DNA from: Pseudomonadota bacterium
GTDB taxonomy: Bacteria > Pseudomonadota > Gammaproteobacteria > Pseudomonadales > Pseudomonadaceae
Length of the DNA stretch: 51,163 nt
Reading direction: 5' to 3'
NCBI GenBank assembly: GCA_023388335.1
Contig: JAEWGL010000160.1
Span: forward strand, 1 to 51,163
Shown one piece after another: positions 7,977-16,533 of this stretch (the first letter of the stretch is position 1; every line of letters begins with the position of its first letter). The notes under the pieces were generated by a model, which was given only the letters and a program-made list of their open reading frames with translations, searched no databases and was not told the DNA's origin. A program made the position numbers and the translations under genes.

Positions 7977-8504
7977 ATGCACGACGACCTGGACGACCAA
8001 CAATGGCGCGAGCTGCTCCAACGGCTGCGCCGCTTTGCCCTGTGGCTGACCCGCGACGCCAGCTGCGCCGACGATCTGGTCCAGGCCACTGTCGAGCGCG
8101 CCCTGAGCCGCGGCGGCCAACGCCGCGAGGCTGGCAGCCTGCGGCCGTGGCTGTTTTCCATCCTCTATCGCTTGTTCATCGATGGCAAGCGGCGCGAGCG
8201 TCGACACACTCGCTGGCTGGCCTGGTTTGGCCGCGCTGAGCAGAACGCGGTTGGGCAGGGCGGCACCGAGACTGAAGCCATCGTCCAGGCTCAGGCTGGG
8301 TTGCAAGCCTTCACTCGCCTGCCCACCGAACAGCGCGCGCTCTTGCTGCTGATCAGCGTAGAAGGACTGAGTTACAAAGAGGCCGCCCAGGCTCTGGATG
8401 TACCCATCGGCACCGTGATGTCGCGCTTGTCGCGCGCCCGCAGCGCCTTGCGAGAACTGACCGAGGGCAGCCCACCGCCACCGGCTTTGCGGAGACTGAA
8501 ATGA
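7977..8504 (+). CDS. ECF-family RNA polymerase sigma factor
   Basis: The 175-residue protein has sigma-70 region 2 (about residues 15-75, with ASCADDLVQATVERAL and LRPWLFSILYRLFID) and region 4 (about 108-160, with LPTEQRALLLLISVEGLSYKEAAQALDVPIGTVMSRLSRAR). It has neither region 1 nor region 3, as expected for group IV. The following anti-sigma gene overlaps by 4 nt (ATGA). It probably directs transcription from its own promoter and from the divergent catalase promoter, which share the GGAAT-N16-CGTC layout. Confidence 0.95.
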   Translation: MHDDLDDQQWRELLQRLRRFALWLTRDASCADDLVQATVERALSRGGQRREAGSLRPWLFSILYRLFIDGKRRERRHTRWLAWFGRAEQNAVGQGGTETEAIVQAQAGLQAFTRLPTEQRALLLLISVEGLSYKEAAQALDVPIGTVMSRLSRARSALRELTEGSPPPPALRRLK

Positions 8505-9253
8505 CCCGCCTGATCCCCACCGAGGAAGAACTGCACGCGTATGTCGATGAGCGCCTGGACAGCGGCCGCCGGGCACATGTCCAGGCCTGGCTTGCGGCCA
8601 ATCCGCAGGAGGCGGCGCGGGTCGAAGGCTGGCGTGCCGATGCTCGGCACTTGCGCGCGGCCTTGGCTGGGCTGAACGAGCAACCGTTGAACCCGCAGCT
8701 GGACCTGCAACCCCTGCGCCAGCGACTGCGCCAACGCCGCCATCGACGCCTTGCCAGTGCTGCGGTGTTATTGCTGGCGCTGGGCCTGGGCGGCCTTGGC
8801 GGCTGGCAGGCGCGCAACATCACCCTGATCGCGAACATCGCGCCGATGGCCGATGCGGTGCAGGCACACCGGCTGTTCGCCGATGCCACGGCACTGGACC
8901 TCAAGGCCAGCGCCCCGGCACAGCTGCAGGCCTGGCTCGATACGCATTTCAACCAGATCGGCCCATTGCCCGACCTGGGCAGCTACGGCTTCGAGCCCGT
9001 AGGCGCGCGTCTGCTCAGCAACGAGCAAGGCCCCGCAGCGCTACTGGTGTTCCAGGACCTGCAGGGCCAGCGCATCAGCCTGTTCCTGCGCTCACCCAGC
9101 GCGCGCTTCGAGCGCATGCCCAGTGGCCAGCGCACCGAGGGTCAGTTGCAAGCGCGCTACTGGTCACACGGCGCCTACAACTTCGCCCTGGTCAGCGCCG
9201 CCGGGGATGTGCGCGGCGAAGAAGTCCGCAAGGCCCTGGGCGTCAGCCTGTAG
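8501..9253 (+). CDS. Transmembrane anti-sigma factor
   Basis: The 250-residue protein starts with a cytoplasmic helical domain (residues 1-50, EEELHAYVDERLDSGRRAHVQAWLAANP), typical of anti-sigma N-termini. One transmembrane helix follows at about residues 84-103, then a periplasmic domain of about 145 residues. It lacks the HxxxCxxC zinc motif of ZAS-type anti-sigmas, so direct redox sensing through zinc is unlikely. It overlaps the sigma gene by 4 nt. The probable role is membrane sequestration of the sigma factor until an envelope signal releases it. Confidence 0.88.
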   Translation: MTRLIPTEEELHAYVDERLDSGRRAHVQAWLAANPQEAARVEGWRADARHLRAALAGLNEQPLNPQLDLQPLRQRLRQRRHRRLASAAVLLLALGLGGLGGWQARNITLIANIAPMADAVQAHRLFADATALDLKASAPAQLQAWLDTHFNQIGPLPDLGSYGFEPVGARLLSNEQGPAALLVFQDLQGQRISLFLRSPSARFERMPSGQRTEGQLQARYWSHGAYNFALVSAAGDVRGEEVRKALGVSL

Positions 9254-9264
9254 CGGCAAGCTAT

Positions 9265-9303
9265 AAGCCGCAAGCCGCAAGCCGCAAGCCGCAAGCCGCA
9301 AGC
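9265..9303. repeat. Heptamer tandem array 1 (AAGCCGC)
   Basis: Five exact copies of AAGCCGC run head to tail from 9265 to 9299, with a partial copy to 9303. The array starts 12 bp after the anti-sigma stop codon. No coding function is visible. Confidence 0.9.
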
Positions 9304-9333
9304 TGAGCGAGTCGGTAGCAGTATCGCGGTCAC

Positions 9334-9375
9334 GCTCGAGGCTCGAGGCTCGAGGCTCGAGGCTCGAGGCTCGAA
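9334..9375. repeat. Heptamer tandem array 2 (GCTCGAG)
   Basis: Five copies of GCTCGAG (9334-9368) and a sixth ending in A (GCTCGAA) abut array 3 without a gap. The unit contains the palindrome CTCGAG, so either strand can fold. Confidence 0.9.
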
Positions 9376-9431
9376 GCTTGGAGCTTGGAGCTTGGAGCTT
9401 GGAGCTTGGAGCTTGGAGCTTGGCGCTTGGC
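9376..9431. repeat. Heptamer tandem array 3 (GCTTGGA)
   Basis: Six copies of GCTTGGA (9376-9417) are followed by two of GCTTGGC (9418-9431). The array ends 4 bp before the stop codon of the convergent exonuclease gene. Copy number of such heptamers can change by replication slippage. Confidence 0.9.
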
Positions 9432-9434
9432 GCT

Positions 9435-10247
9435 TCAGCTCAGTTCGAGCCAGATCGGCGCATGGTCCGAGGGCTTCTCCATGGCGCGCAGGTCGTAATC
9501 GACACCGGCGGCCTTGATCCGCGGCAGCAGGCCGTGGGAAGCCATGATCAGGTCGATGCGCAGGCCGCGCTTGGGCTCGTCCTCGAAACCGCGGCTGCGG
9601 TAGTCGAACCAGCTGAAGCGGTCACTGACCTCAGGGTGCAGGTGGCGGAAGCTGTCGGTCAGGCCCCAGTTCTTCAGACGCGCCATCCATTCGCGCTCCT
9701 CCGGCAGGAAGCTGCATTTGCCGGTCTTGAGCCAACGCCTGGCGTTGTCGGGACCGATGCCGATGTCGCAGTCCTCGGGCGAGATGTTCACATCGCCCAT
9801 CACCACCAGCGGCTGGTCGTTGCTGAACTGGCCTTCGAGCAATGCCTGCAGATCACTGTAGAAACGCTGTTTGTCCGGGAACTTGGTGGGGTGGTCGCGG
9901 CTTTCGCCCTGGGGGAAGTAGCCGTTCATGATGGTGACCGGCGTGCCATCGGCGTCGGCGTAGGTGCCCCAGATGAAGCGGCGCTGGGCGTCTTCCTCAT
10001 CGGTGCCGAAGCCCTTGTGCAGGCTCAGCGGCGCCTGGCGCGAGAGCAGGGCGACGCCGTAATGACCCTTCTGGCCGTGGAAATGCACGTGATAGCCCAG
10101 GGCCTGGACGTCGGCCAGCGGGAACTGATCGTCGCTGACCTTGGTTTCCTGCAGGCCGATCACATCCGGCTGGTGCTTTTCGATCACCGCCGCCAGCTGG
10201 TGCGGCCGGGCGCGCAGGCCGTTGATGTTGAACGAGACGATCTTCAT
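9435..10247 (-). CDS. xthA: Exodeoxyribonuclease III
   Basis: The 270-residue protein is a complete ExoIII/AP endonuclease, which incises abasic sites and has 3'-exonuclease and phosphatase activity in base excision repair. Motifs are all present: MKIVSFNINGLRAR, LQETK (Glu34, metal ligand), MGDVNISPEDCDIG, RIDLIMAS and the terminal SDHAPIWLEL. I chose the ATG at 10247 because the family begins with this MKIVSFNINGLR sequence; the longer frame upstream is not conserved protein. It is divergent from a GNAT gene and convergent with the anti-sigma gene across the heptamer arrays. Confidence 0.96.
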   Translation of the reverse strand: MKIVSFNINGLRARPHQLAAVIEKHQPDVIGLQETKVSDDQFPLADVQALGYHVHFHGQKGHYGVALLSRQAPLSLHKGFGTDEEDAQRRFIWGTYADADGTPVTIMNGYFPQGESRDHPTKFPDKQRFYSDLQALLEGQFSNDQPLVVMGDVNISPEDCDIGIGPDNARRWLKTGKCSFLPEEREWMARLKNWGLTDSFRHLHPEVSDRFSWFDYRSRGFEDEPKRGLRIDLIMASHGLLPRIKAAGVDYDLRAMEKPSDHAPIWLELS

Positions 10248-10280
10248 GGCAAACACAATCCTGGTAAAACAGGGGATGCT

Positions 10281-10324
10281 AGCCGACATCGGCGATGGCC
10301 ACCAGCGTGGCGCCATCGACGGCT
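10281..10324. other. Intergenic stem-loop
   Basis: An interrupted inverted repeat lies between the divergent xthA and GNAT genes. Outer arms are AGCCG (10281-10285) and CGGCT (10320-10324). The inner arms CGATGGC (10293-10299) and GCCATCG (10312-10318) pair perfectly. It could be a regulatory structure in the 5' leader of either gene; no function is known to me. Confidence 0.45.
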
Positions 10325-10409
10325 CACTGCTAACGTGCCAGTGGTGGTGAACGTTGTGTCGCGCCACACCTCAAAGGCCATGAGTGCCCTTTCCAGGAGG
10401 TCTGCGACA

Positions 10410-11060
10410 ATGCCCGAATCCACAGCCAGCCCGGCCCGTATCTGTCAGCTCGACGACGGCTACAGCCGCGAGGCGCGTATGCTGCTCTATCACGCCTACC
10501 GCCATGAGCCGACCTTTGCCTACCTGTTCGAAGCCCCGCGTCCCGGTTATGAGCGCCGTCTGCGGGCCATGGTCCGCGAGCGGGTGCGCCAGCACTTCTA
10601 CATGCAGCTGCCGGCCATCGGTCTGTTGCTTGAGGACCGCCTGATCGGGATTGCCTTGATCGTCCCCCCGCACCGGCGCCTCGGGGTCACCGACAGCTGG
10701 GCCTGGCGCCTGCGCATGATGCTCGGCACTGGCCTGCGTTGCACCCGTCGCTACCTCGACTACCAGGCTGCGTTGGCCACCTGCTTGCCTACCGAGCAGG
10801 TTCACGTGCTGCCGTTGCTAGGGATCGATCCGCAGTTCCAGGGGCAGCGCCATGGCGAGCAATTGCTGCAGGCCGTGCGCGACTGGTGTGCGGAAGACCC
10901 GAACACCCAGGGGATGGTGCTGAACACCAGCAACGAGCATTACCTGGCCTTCTACCAGCACCAGGGGTATGAAGAAATCGGTGAAATTGCTGTTGGGCCG
11001 ATCCGTGAGCGAGTGTTTTTCCATCCTGGTCCCGCGTCCTCCCGAATGGCAATGGTCTGA
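10410..11060 (+). CDS. GNAT family N-acetyltransferase
   Basis: The 216-residue protein has the GNAT acetyl-CoA binding region at about residues 138-160 (VLPLLGIDPQFQGQRHGEQLL, with the Q/RxxGxG/A-type loop) and the late strand GMVLNTSNEHYLAFYQHQGYEEIGE. The substrate is not predictable. A strong Shine-Dalgarno (AGGAGG, 10395-10400) nine bases before the ATG at 10410 decides the start over an in-frame ATG at 10380. It ends 33 bp before tamA and may be read through into it. Confidence 0.88.
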   Translation: MPESTASPARICQLDDGYSREARMLLYHAYRHEPTFAYLFEAPRPGYERRLRAMVRERVRQHFYMQLPAIGLLLEDRLIGIALIVPPHRRLGVTDSWAWRLRMMLGTGLRCTRRYLDYQAALATCLPTEQVHVLPLLGIDPQFQGQRHGEQLLQAVRDWCAEDPNTQGMVLNTSNEHYLAFYQHQGYEEIGEIAVGPIRERVFFHPGPASSRMAMV

Positions 11061-11093
11061 ACCCAGTGTGTCGCGGCCGCCAGCTCTGGTAGC

Positions 11094-12845
11094 ATGCGCC
11101 GCATGACGCATTCAGGAAAATTTGCCTGGGGCCTTGTTTTCATGGTCGCCAGCACCGCAGGGTGGGCACAGAGCGAATTGCTGGTCCGGGTCAAACCGGC
11201 CAACAAGGCGCTCCAGGCCAATGTCGAGGGTTATATCGGCGGCCTCGGGAACCGCGACGAAGATGCGCTGCTGCGCTTCAGTCGCGGCGCCGAGGAGCAG
11301 GCACGCAAGGCGGCGCAGGCATTAGGCTATTACCAGGCGAAGATCGATAGCGAGGTCAGTTCCCCCGCCAAGGCCGGCCAGTCGCCGCGGCTGATCATCA
11401 CCATCGAGCCGGGCGAACCGGTGCGCCTGCGCAACGTGACGGTACGAATCGAAGGCGAGGCCAGTGAGCTGCGTACCTTTCGCGTCCCCGACAGCAAGAC
11501 CTTGCGCCCTGGCGCTGTGCTCAACCACGGTAACTACGAAGATGCCAAGCGGCTGATCCAGAACCAGGCTTCGCGTTATGGCTTCTTCAGCGGACGCTTT
11601 GCTCGTCAGCGCCTGGCGGTCGATCCCCGGGCCGGTGTCGCCGATATCGAACTGATCTACCAGAGCGGGCCGCGTTACCGGCTGGGCGCCGTCACCTTCG
11701 GCGGGGACACGCCGCTGGACGACGACCTGCTGCAGCGCATGGTGCCTTTCAAGGCCGGCACCCCCTACGACTCCGAACTCATCGCCGAACTCAATAACGA
11801 TCTGCAATCGAGCGGCTACTTCGAAGGCGTGCGGGTCGATGCAGCGCCCACGGCCGCGGTCAGCCAGCAGATCCCCGTGGCGGTCCAACTGCAGACCCGC
11901 AAGCCGCGGACCATGGGCCTGGGCCTGGGCTATTCGACCGACGTCGGCCCGCGCGGCAAGGCCAACTGGACCCGCCATTGGGTCAACCCCCAGGGCCACA
12001 GCTACGGTTGGGAAACCGAGCTGTCGGCGCCGCGGCAGAACGTCGGCCTCTGGTATGACATCCCGTTGGATCCGCCGTTGACCGACAAACTGCGCTTCGC
12101 CGGCGGCTACCAGAACGAAGAGATCGCCGGCACCGACACCCTCAGCAAGCTGCTGACAGTCGGTCCGGAATGGCACAGCAAGCTGCCCAGCGGCTGGCAG
12201 CGGGTGATCTCGCTCAAGTACCAGCGCGAAGAGTACCGCCTGGGCGATGATTCCGGGCTGAGCAATCTGCTGATGCCGGGCATCAGCTACTCCTACCTGC
12301 GCAGTGACAACCGTATCGACCCGAACAATGGCTACCGCCTGCAGTTCGATGTGCAAGTGGCCAAGGAGGGTCTGGTGTCCGACACCAACCTGCTGCACGG
12401 CAATGTGCTGCTCAAGGGCCTCACCACTATGGGGCACAATCACCGGCTACTGGGCCGTGTGCAGTTCGGCGGCAGCGCCACCAACGGCTACCAGAACAAC
12501 ATTCCGCCATCGCTGCGTTTCTTCGCCGGTGGTGACCAGAGCGTGCGCGGCTACGACTACCAGACCCTGTCGCCGAAAAACAGCGACGGCGACCGCATCG
12601 GCGGTCGCTACCTGGTGGCCGCGAGCGCCGAGTACCAGTATTCGATTGCAGAGAAGTGGCGCGTGGCAACCTTCATCGACCAAGGCAACGCCTTCAATAC
12701 GCTGGAACTGCCCAGCCTCAAGACGGGCGTCGGTTTCGGCGTGCGCTGGGTGTCGCCGGTCGGGCCACTGCGCCTGGACCTGGCCAAGGCGCTGGACGAC
12801 GACGGCGGGATCCGCTTGCACTTCTCCATGGGGCCGGAACTGTGA
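11094..12845 (+). CDS. tamA: Outer-membrane translocation and assembly protein TamA
   Basis: The 583-residue protein has a signal peptide (FAWGLVFMVASTAGWAQ, cleavage near residue 26), POTRA repeats in the N-terminal half and a BamA/Omp85-type 16-strand beta-barrel from about residue 275. The barrel ends GPLRLDLAKALDD...LHFSMGPEL, a typical C-terminal strand. TamA works with TamB to insert some outer-membrane proteins or move lipids. The downstream tamB start codon overlaps its stop by one base (TGATG), so the pair is translationally coupled. A start at the second Met (11103) is equally possible. Confidence 0.94.
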   Translation: MRRMTHSGKFAWGLVFMVASTAGWAQSELLVRVKPANKALQANVEGYIGGLGNRDEDALLRFSRGAEEQARKAAQALGYYQAKIDSEVSSPAKAGQSPRLIITIEPGEPVRLRNVTVRIEGEASELRTFRVPDSKTLRPGAVLNHGNYEDAKRLIQNQASRYGFFSGRFARQRLAVDPRAGVADIELIYQSGPRYRLGAVTFGGDTPLDDDLLQRMVPFKAGTPYDSELIAELNNDLQSSGYFEGVRVDAAPTAAVSQQIPVAVQLQTRKPRTMGLGLGYSTDVGPRGKANWTRHWVNPQGHSYGWETELSAPRQNVGLWYDIPLDPPLTDKLRFAGGYQNEEIAGTDTLSKLLTVGPEWHSKLPSGWQRVISLKYQREEYRLGDDSGLSNLLMPGISYSYLRSDNRIDPNNGYRLQFDVQVAKEGLVSDTNLLHGNVLLKGLTTMGHNHRLLGRVQFGGSATNGYQNNIPPSLRFFAGGDQSVRGYDYQTLSPKNSDGDRIGGRYLVAASAEYQYSIAEKWRVATFIDQGNAFNTLELPSLKTGVGFGVRWVSPVGPLRLDLAKALDDDGGIRLHFSMGPEL

Positions 12846-15800
12846 TGCGCCTGCTCAAACCGCTCCTGCTGACGCTGTTGGCCGTGTTGCTGCTTGTCAT
12901 GCTCACCCTGGCCTTGCTGCTCGGTACCCAGGCCGGCAGCCGCTGGGCGCTGGGTCTGGTGCCAGGCCTTGAGGTGGACGATTTCACGGGGCACCTCGGC
13001 GGCCGCTGGCAAGCCAGTCAGCTGCGCTGGACCCAAGGCGAGGATCGGGTCGAGCTGATAGCGCCGCGGCTGGACTGGTCGCCTGCGTGCTTGCTGCGCT
13101 CGACCCTGTGCATCGACCGCCTGGAAGCCGAGCGAGTCGACATGGCCTTTGCCCCCGGTGCCGAGAAGACCGACAGCGGCCCGTTGCAGTTGCCCGCCCT
13201 GCGCCTGCCGCTGGGCATCGAACTGGGCGAGGTGCGGGTCGGCCAGTTGCGCCTGGACGGCAGCGACCTGCTCGGCGACCTGCAATTGGCCGCGCACTGG
13301 ACCGGCGATGGCTTGCGTATCGACAGCCTGCACCTGCGGCGCGATGACCTGCAGCTGGACCTGCAGGGCATGCTGCAACCCGAAGACGACTGGCCCCTGC
13401 ACTTGACTGGCAAGGTGCAGCTGCCACAGGTAGAAGACAAGCCCTGGCAACTGGCCCTGCAGATCGATGGCGAATTGCAGAAGTCCTTGGCCCTCAAGGG
13501 CGACAGCAGCGGCTACCTCAACGCCCAGCTCACCGGCGAGGTGCAGGCCCTGGCCGAGCATCTGCCGGCCAGCCTGCAGATCCGCGCCGACGCATTCAAA
13601 CCGGTCGGTACGTTGCCCGACACGCTACAACTGAACCAGCTGCAACTCAGCGCCCGTGGCGATCTGCTCAAGGGCTACCAGTTGACAGGTTCGGCCAGCC
13701 TGCCAGCCGAACAGGCGCCCATTGCCCTGGTCCTGGCCGGACGAGTGGATGCCAAGGGCGCGCAGCTCGGCGCGCTGGACTTGAACGCCAGCGCTGAGCA
13801 GCGGCTCAGGCTGCAAGCCAACGCCGACTGGCAGCAAGGGCTGAGCGCCGACGCGACCATCGACTGGCTGGATTTCCCCTGGTTGCGCCTGTATCCACTG
13901 GAGACGGCGCCGCAGGTCGACCTGCGGCGATTCACTGCCCAGGTGAAGTACCGCGATGGCAATTACCAGGGCACCTTCAAGGGCGACCTCGATGGCCCGG
14001 CCGGCGCCTTCAGCGTGGCGAGCCCGTTCGACGGCGACCTCACCCAGGTGCGCTTGCCGCAGCTGGTGCTGTCCGCCGGACAGGGCAAGGCCGCTGGCAG
14101 TGTCGCGCTGCGCTTTGCCGAGCAGTTGGCCTGGGACGTCGATATGCAGCTGTCGGCCCTGAATCCCGCCTACTGGGTGGCCGAACTGCCAGGCACCCTG
14201 GCGGGCCCGCTGCGCAGCAAGGGCGAGATGAAAGACGAACAATTGCGCCTGGAGGCCCAGCTCGACCTCAAGGGACGTCTGCGCGGGCAGCCGGCAGTGT
14301 TCAAGGTCCAGGCCCAAGGGGCGGGGGACAACTGGACCCTGGGAAGCCTGGCGGTGCAGTTGGGGGACAACCGTATCAACGGCAGTGGCAGCCTGCAGCA
14401 GCGCCTGGCCGGACGGATCGACCTCGACCTGCCACGCCTCGGCCAGCTCTGGCCGCGCCTGCAAGGGCAGGTCAAAGGACGCCTGGATGTCGCTGGCACC
14501 CTGGCGGCGCCTCAGGGCACGCTGACCTTGCAGGGCCAGCAACTGGCCCAGGCCGAGAACCGAGTCCAGCGCCTGGACCTCGATGCCAGCCTGGATAGCG
14601 CCCAGCGCGCATTGATCGCCTTGAAGGTGGGCAACATCCGCTTGGGCGAGACGCCCCTGGGCGACCTGCTGGCCAATGGCAAGGGCGACATCCGCCAACA
14701 AGCCCTGACCCTGGCGCTCGACGGCCCGCAACTCAAGGTCGACCTGGGCCTGGACGGCACTCTCGACAAGGACAAGGGCGACTGGCGCGGACGCCTGGCG
14801 CGCGGGCGGATCCAGGGCGGCGGCCAGGAATGGCAGCTGCAGGCGCCGGCTCGACTGCAGCGCCTGGCCAGCGGCCAGCTCGATTTCGGTGCCCATTGCT
14901 GGCGCTCGGGCCAGGCCAGCCTGTGTGGTGAAGACCAACGCCTGGCACCCGAACCGCGGTTGCGCTACCACCTCAAGCAGTTCCAGCTGGAGAGTCTGGC
15001 CCAGTGGCTGCCCAAGGATTTTGGCTGGGAGGGCCTGCTCAATGCCGATGTCAACCTCGACATACCGGCCAGCGGCCCCAAAGGCAGCATCGTCGTCGAT
15101 GCCAGCGGCGGTACCCTGCGCGTGCGCGACAAGGAGCGCTGGCTGAACTTCCCGTACCAGGCCCTGCGCCTGGACAGCACGCTCAGTCCGCGCCGGATAG
15201 ATGCTCGCCTGAACTTCGGTGGCGAGCGGTTGGGTGAACTGAACCTGAACACGCGTATCGACCCAGTGGCCAGCAACAAGCCGCTCTCCGGCGACTTCCG
15301 TCTGGCCGGCCTGGACCTGTCGATTGCGCGGCCCTTCGTGCCGATGGTCGAGCGCCTTACCGGTCAGCTCAATGGCAGTGGCAGCTTGTCTGGCACGCTG
15401 CTCGCGCCGCAGGTCAACGGCAGCCTCAAGCTCAGCGGCGGCGAGGTCAGCGGCGACGAACTGCCGGTCAGCCTGCAGGACCTGTCGCTGCAGGCGCTGA
15501 TCGCTGGCGAGCATATCCAGCTCGACGGCAGCTGGCGCAGCGGCGCGACTGGTCGCGGCCAGCTCGGTGGCAGCATTACCTGGGGCCAGGCGCTGGCCGT
15601 CGATCTGCGCCTGCAGGGGCAGCAGCTGCCGGTCACCGTCGAACCCTACGCGGTCCTCGAAGCGGCGCCTGACCTGAACATTCGGCTGATCGACGACAAG
15701 CTGGCGATCACCGGCAAGGTGCAGGTGCCCAAGGGCCAGATCACCGTGCGTGAGCTGCCGCCGTCGACGGTCAAGGTGTCCGAAGACACGGTGATCGTTG

Positions 15801-16522
15801 GCCACCAGACCGAAGAGGGCAAGACGCCGATGGCCATGGCCATGGATATCGATGTCGAGGTAGGGCGAGACACGCTGTCCTTCAGCGGCTTCGGCCTGAC
15901 GGCCAATCTGCTGGGTTACGTGCATATCGGCGACAACATGGACACCCGCGGCGAACTGAGTCTGGCCGATGGTCGCTACCGCGCCTACGGCCAACGCCTG
16001 ACCATCCGCCGCGCGCGGCTGCTGTTCGCCGGTCCTATCGATCAGCCTTACCTGGACATCGAGGCCATCCGCCAGGTCGATGATGTCATCGCGGGCATCC
16101 GCTTGAGCGGCAGCGCCGAGCAGCCCACCACCCAGATCTTCTCGGAGCCGGCCATGAGCCAGGAGCAGGCGTTGTCCTACCTGGTGCTCGGCAGGCCTGC
16201 GGGTGCCTCGGGCGAGGACAACAACATGCTCGCCGAGGCGGCGCTGGGCCTGGGCCTGGCGGGCAGTGCCGGCTTTACCGGCAGCCTGGCGTCGAACCTT
16301 GGGATCGAGGACTTCCAGCTCGACACCGAAGGCAGCGGCAACAGCACCAGTGTCGTGGCCAGCGGCAACCTGACCGAGAAGCTCAGCCTGCGTTATGGCG
16401 TTGGGGTGTTCGAACCCGCCAACACCATCGCGCTGCGCTACAAGCTGAGCAAGAAGGTCTATCTGGAGGCCGCCAGCGGCTTGGCCAGTTCACTGGACAT
16501 CTTCTACAAGCGCGATTTCTAA
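12845..16522 (+). CDS. tamB: Translocation and assembly module protein TamB (DUF490)
   Basis: The 1225-residue protein has one N-terminal membrane anchor (LLLTLLAVLLLVMLTLALLLG, roughly residues 6-27) followed by a long AsmA/VPS13-like beta-rich periplasmic body. The C-terminal DUF490/TamB domain starts near residue 900 and includes GQITVRELPPSTVKVSED and MSQEQALSYLVLGR. TamB spans the periplasm between inner membrane and TamA, and is thought to form a groove for phospholipid or protein transfer. The true start (MRLLKPLLL) is the ATG at 12845 overlapping the tamA stop; no tRNA or other gene follows before the convergent DUF2589 gene. Confidence 0.94.
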   Translation: MRLLKPLLLTLLAVLLLVMLTLALLLGTQAGSRWALGLVPGLEVDDFTGHLGGRWQASQLRWTQGEDRVELIAPRLDWSPACLLRSTLCIDRLEAERVDMAFAPGAEKTDSGPLQLPALRLPLGIELGEVRVGQLRLDGSDLLGDLQLAAHWTGDGLRIDSLHLRRDDLQLDLQGMLQPEDDWPLHLTGKVQLPQVEDKPWQLALQIDGELQKSLALKGDSSGYLNAQLTGEVQALAEHLPASLQIRADAFKPVGTLPDTLQLNQLQLSARGDLLKGYQLTGSASLPAEQAPIALVLAGRVDAKGAQLGALDLNASAEQRLRLQANADWQQGLSADATIDWLDFPWLRLYPLETAPQVDLRRFTAQVKYRDGNYQGTFKGDLDGPAGAFSVASPFDGDLTQVRLPQLVLSAGQGKAAGSVALRFAEQLAWDVDMQLSALNPAYWVAELPGTLAGPLRSKGEMKDEQLRLEAQLDLKGRLRGQPAVFKVQAQGAGDNWTLGSLAVQLGDNRINGSGSLQQRLAGRIDLDLPRLGQLWPRLQGQVKGRLDVAGTLAAPQGTLTLQGQQLAQAENRVQRLDLDASLDSAQRALIALKVGNIRLGETPLGDLLANGKGDIRQQALTLALDGPQLKVDLGLDGTLDKDKGDWRGRLARGRIQGGGQEWQLQAPARLQRLASGQLDFGAHCWRSGQASLCGEDQRLAPEPRLRYHLKQFQLESLAQWLPKDFGWEGLLNADVNLDIPASGPKGSIVVDASGGTLRVRDKERWLNFPYQALRLDSTLSPRRIDARLNFGGERLGELNLNTRIDPVASNKPLSGDFRLAGLDLSIARPFVPMVERLTGQLNGSGSLSGTLLAPQVNGSLKLSGGEVSGDELPVSLQDLSLQALIAGEHIQLDGSWRSGATGRGQLGGSITWGQALAVDLRLQGQQLPVTVEPYAVLEAAPDLNIRLIDDKLAITGKVQVPKGQITVRELPPSTVKVSEDTVIVGHQTEEGKTPMAMAMDIDVEVGRDTLSFSGFGLTANLLGYVHIGDNMDTRGELSLADGRYRAYGQRLTIRRARLLFAGPIDQPYLDIEAIRQVDDVIAGIRLSGSAEQPTTQIFSEPAMSQEQALSYLVLGRPAGASGEDNNMLAEAALGLGLAGSAGFTGSLASNLGIEDFQLDTEGSGNSTSVVASGNLTEKLSLRYGVGVFEPANTIALRYKLSKKVYLEAASGLASSLDIFYKRDF

Positions 16523-16533
16523 GGCCAGCCGTC

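Noticed and set aside
9265..9431. Heptamer arrays as part of a coding gene joined to the GNAT frame.
   Set aside because: The frame running from 9378 into the GNAT gene translates low-complexity repeats and then antisense xthA. The GNAT gene has its own ribosome binding site at 10395-10400.
13625..15994. Long open frame antisense to tamB (789 codons).
   Set aside because: It is the mirror of a GC-rich, codon-biased gene. TamB on the other strand is complete and conserved, and the antisense product has no recognisable domain.
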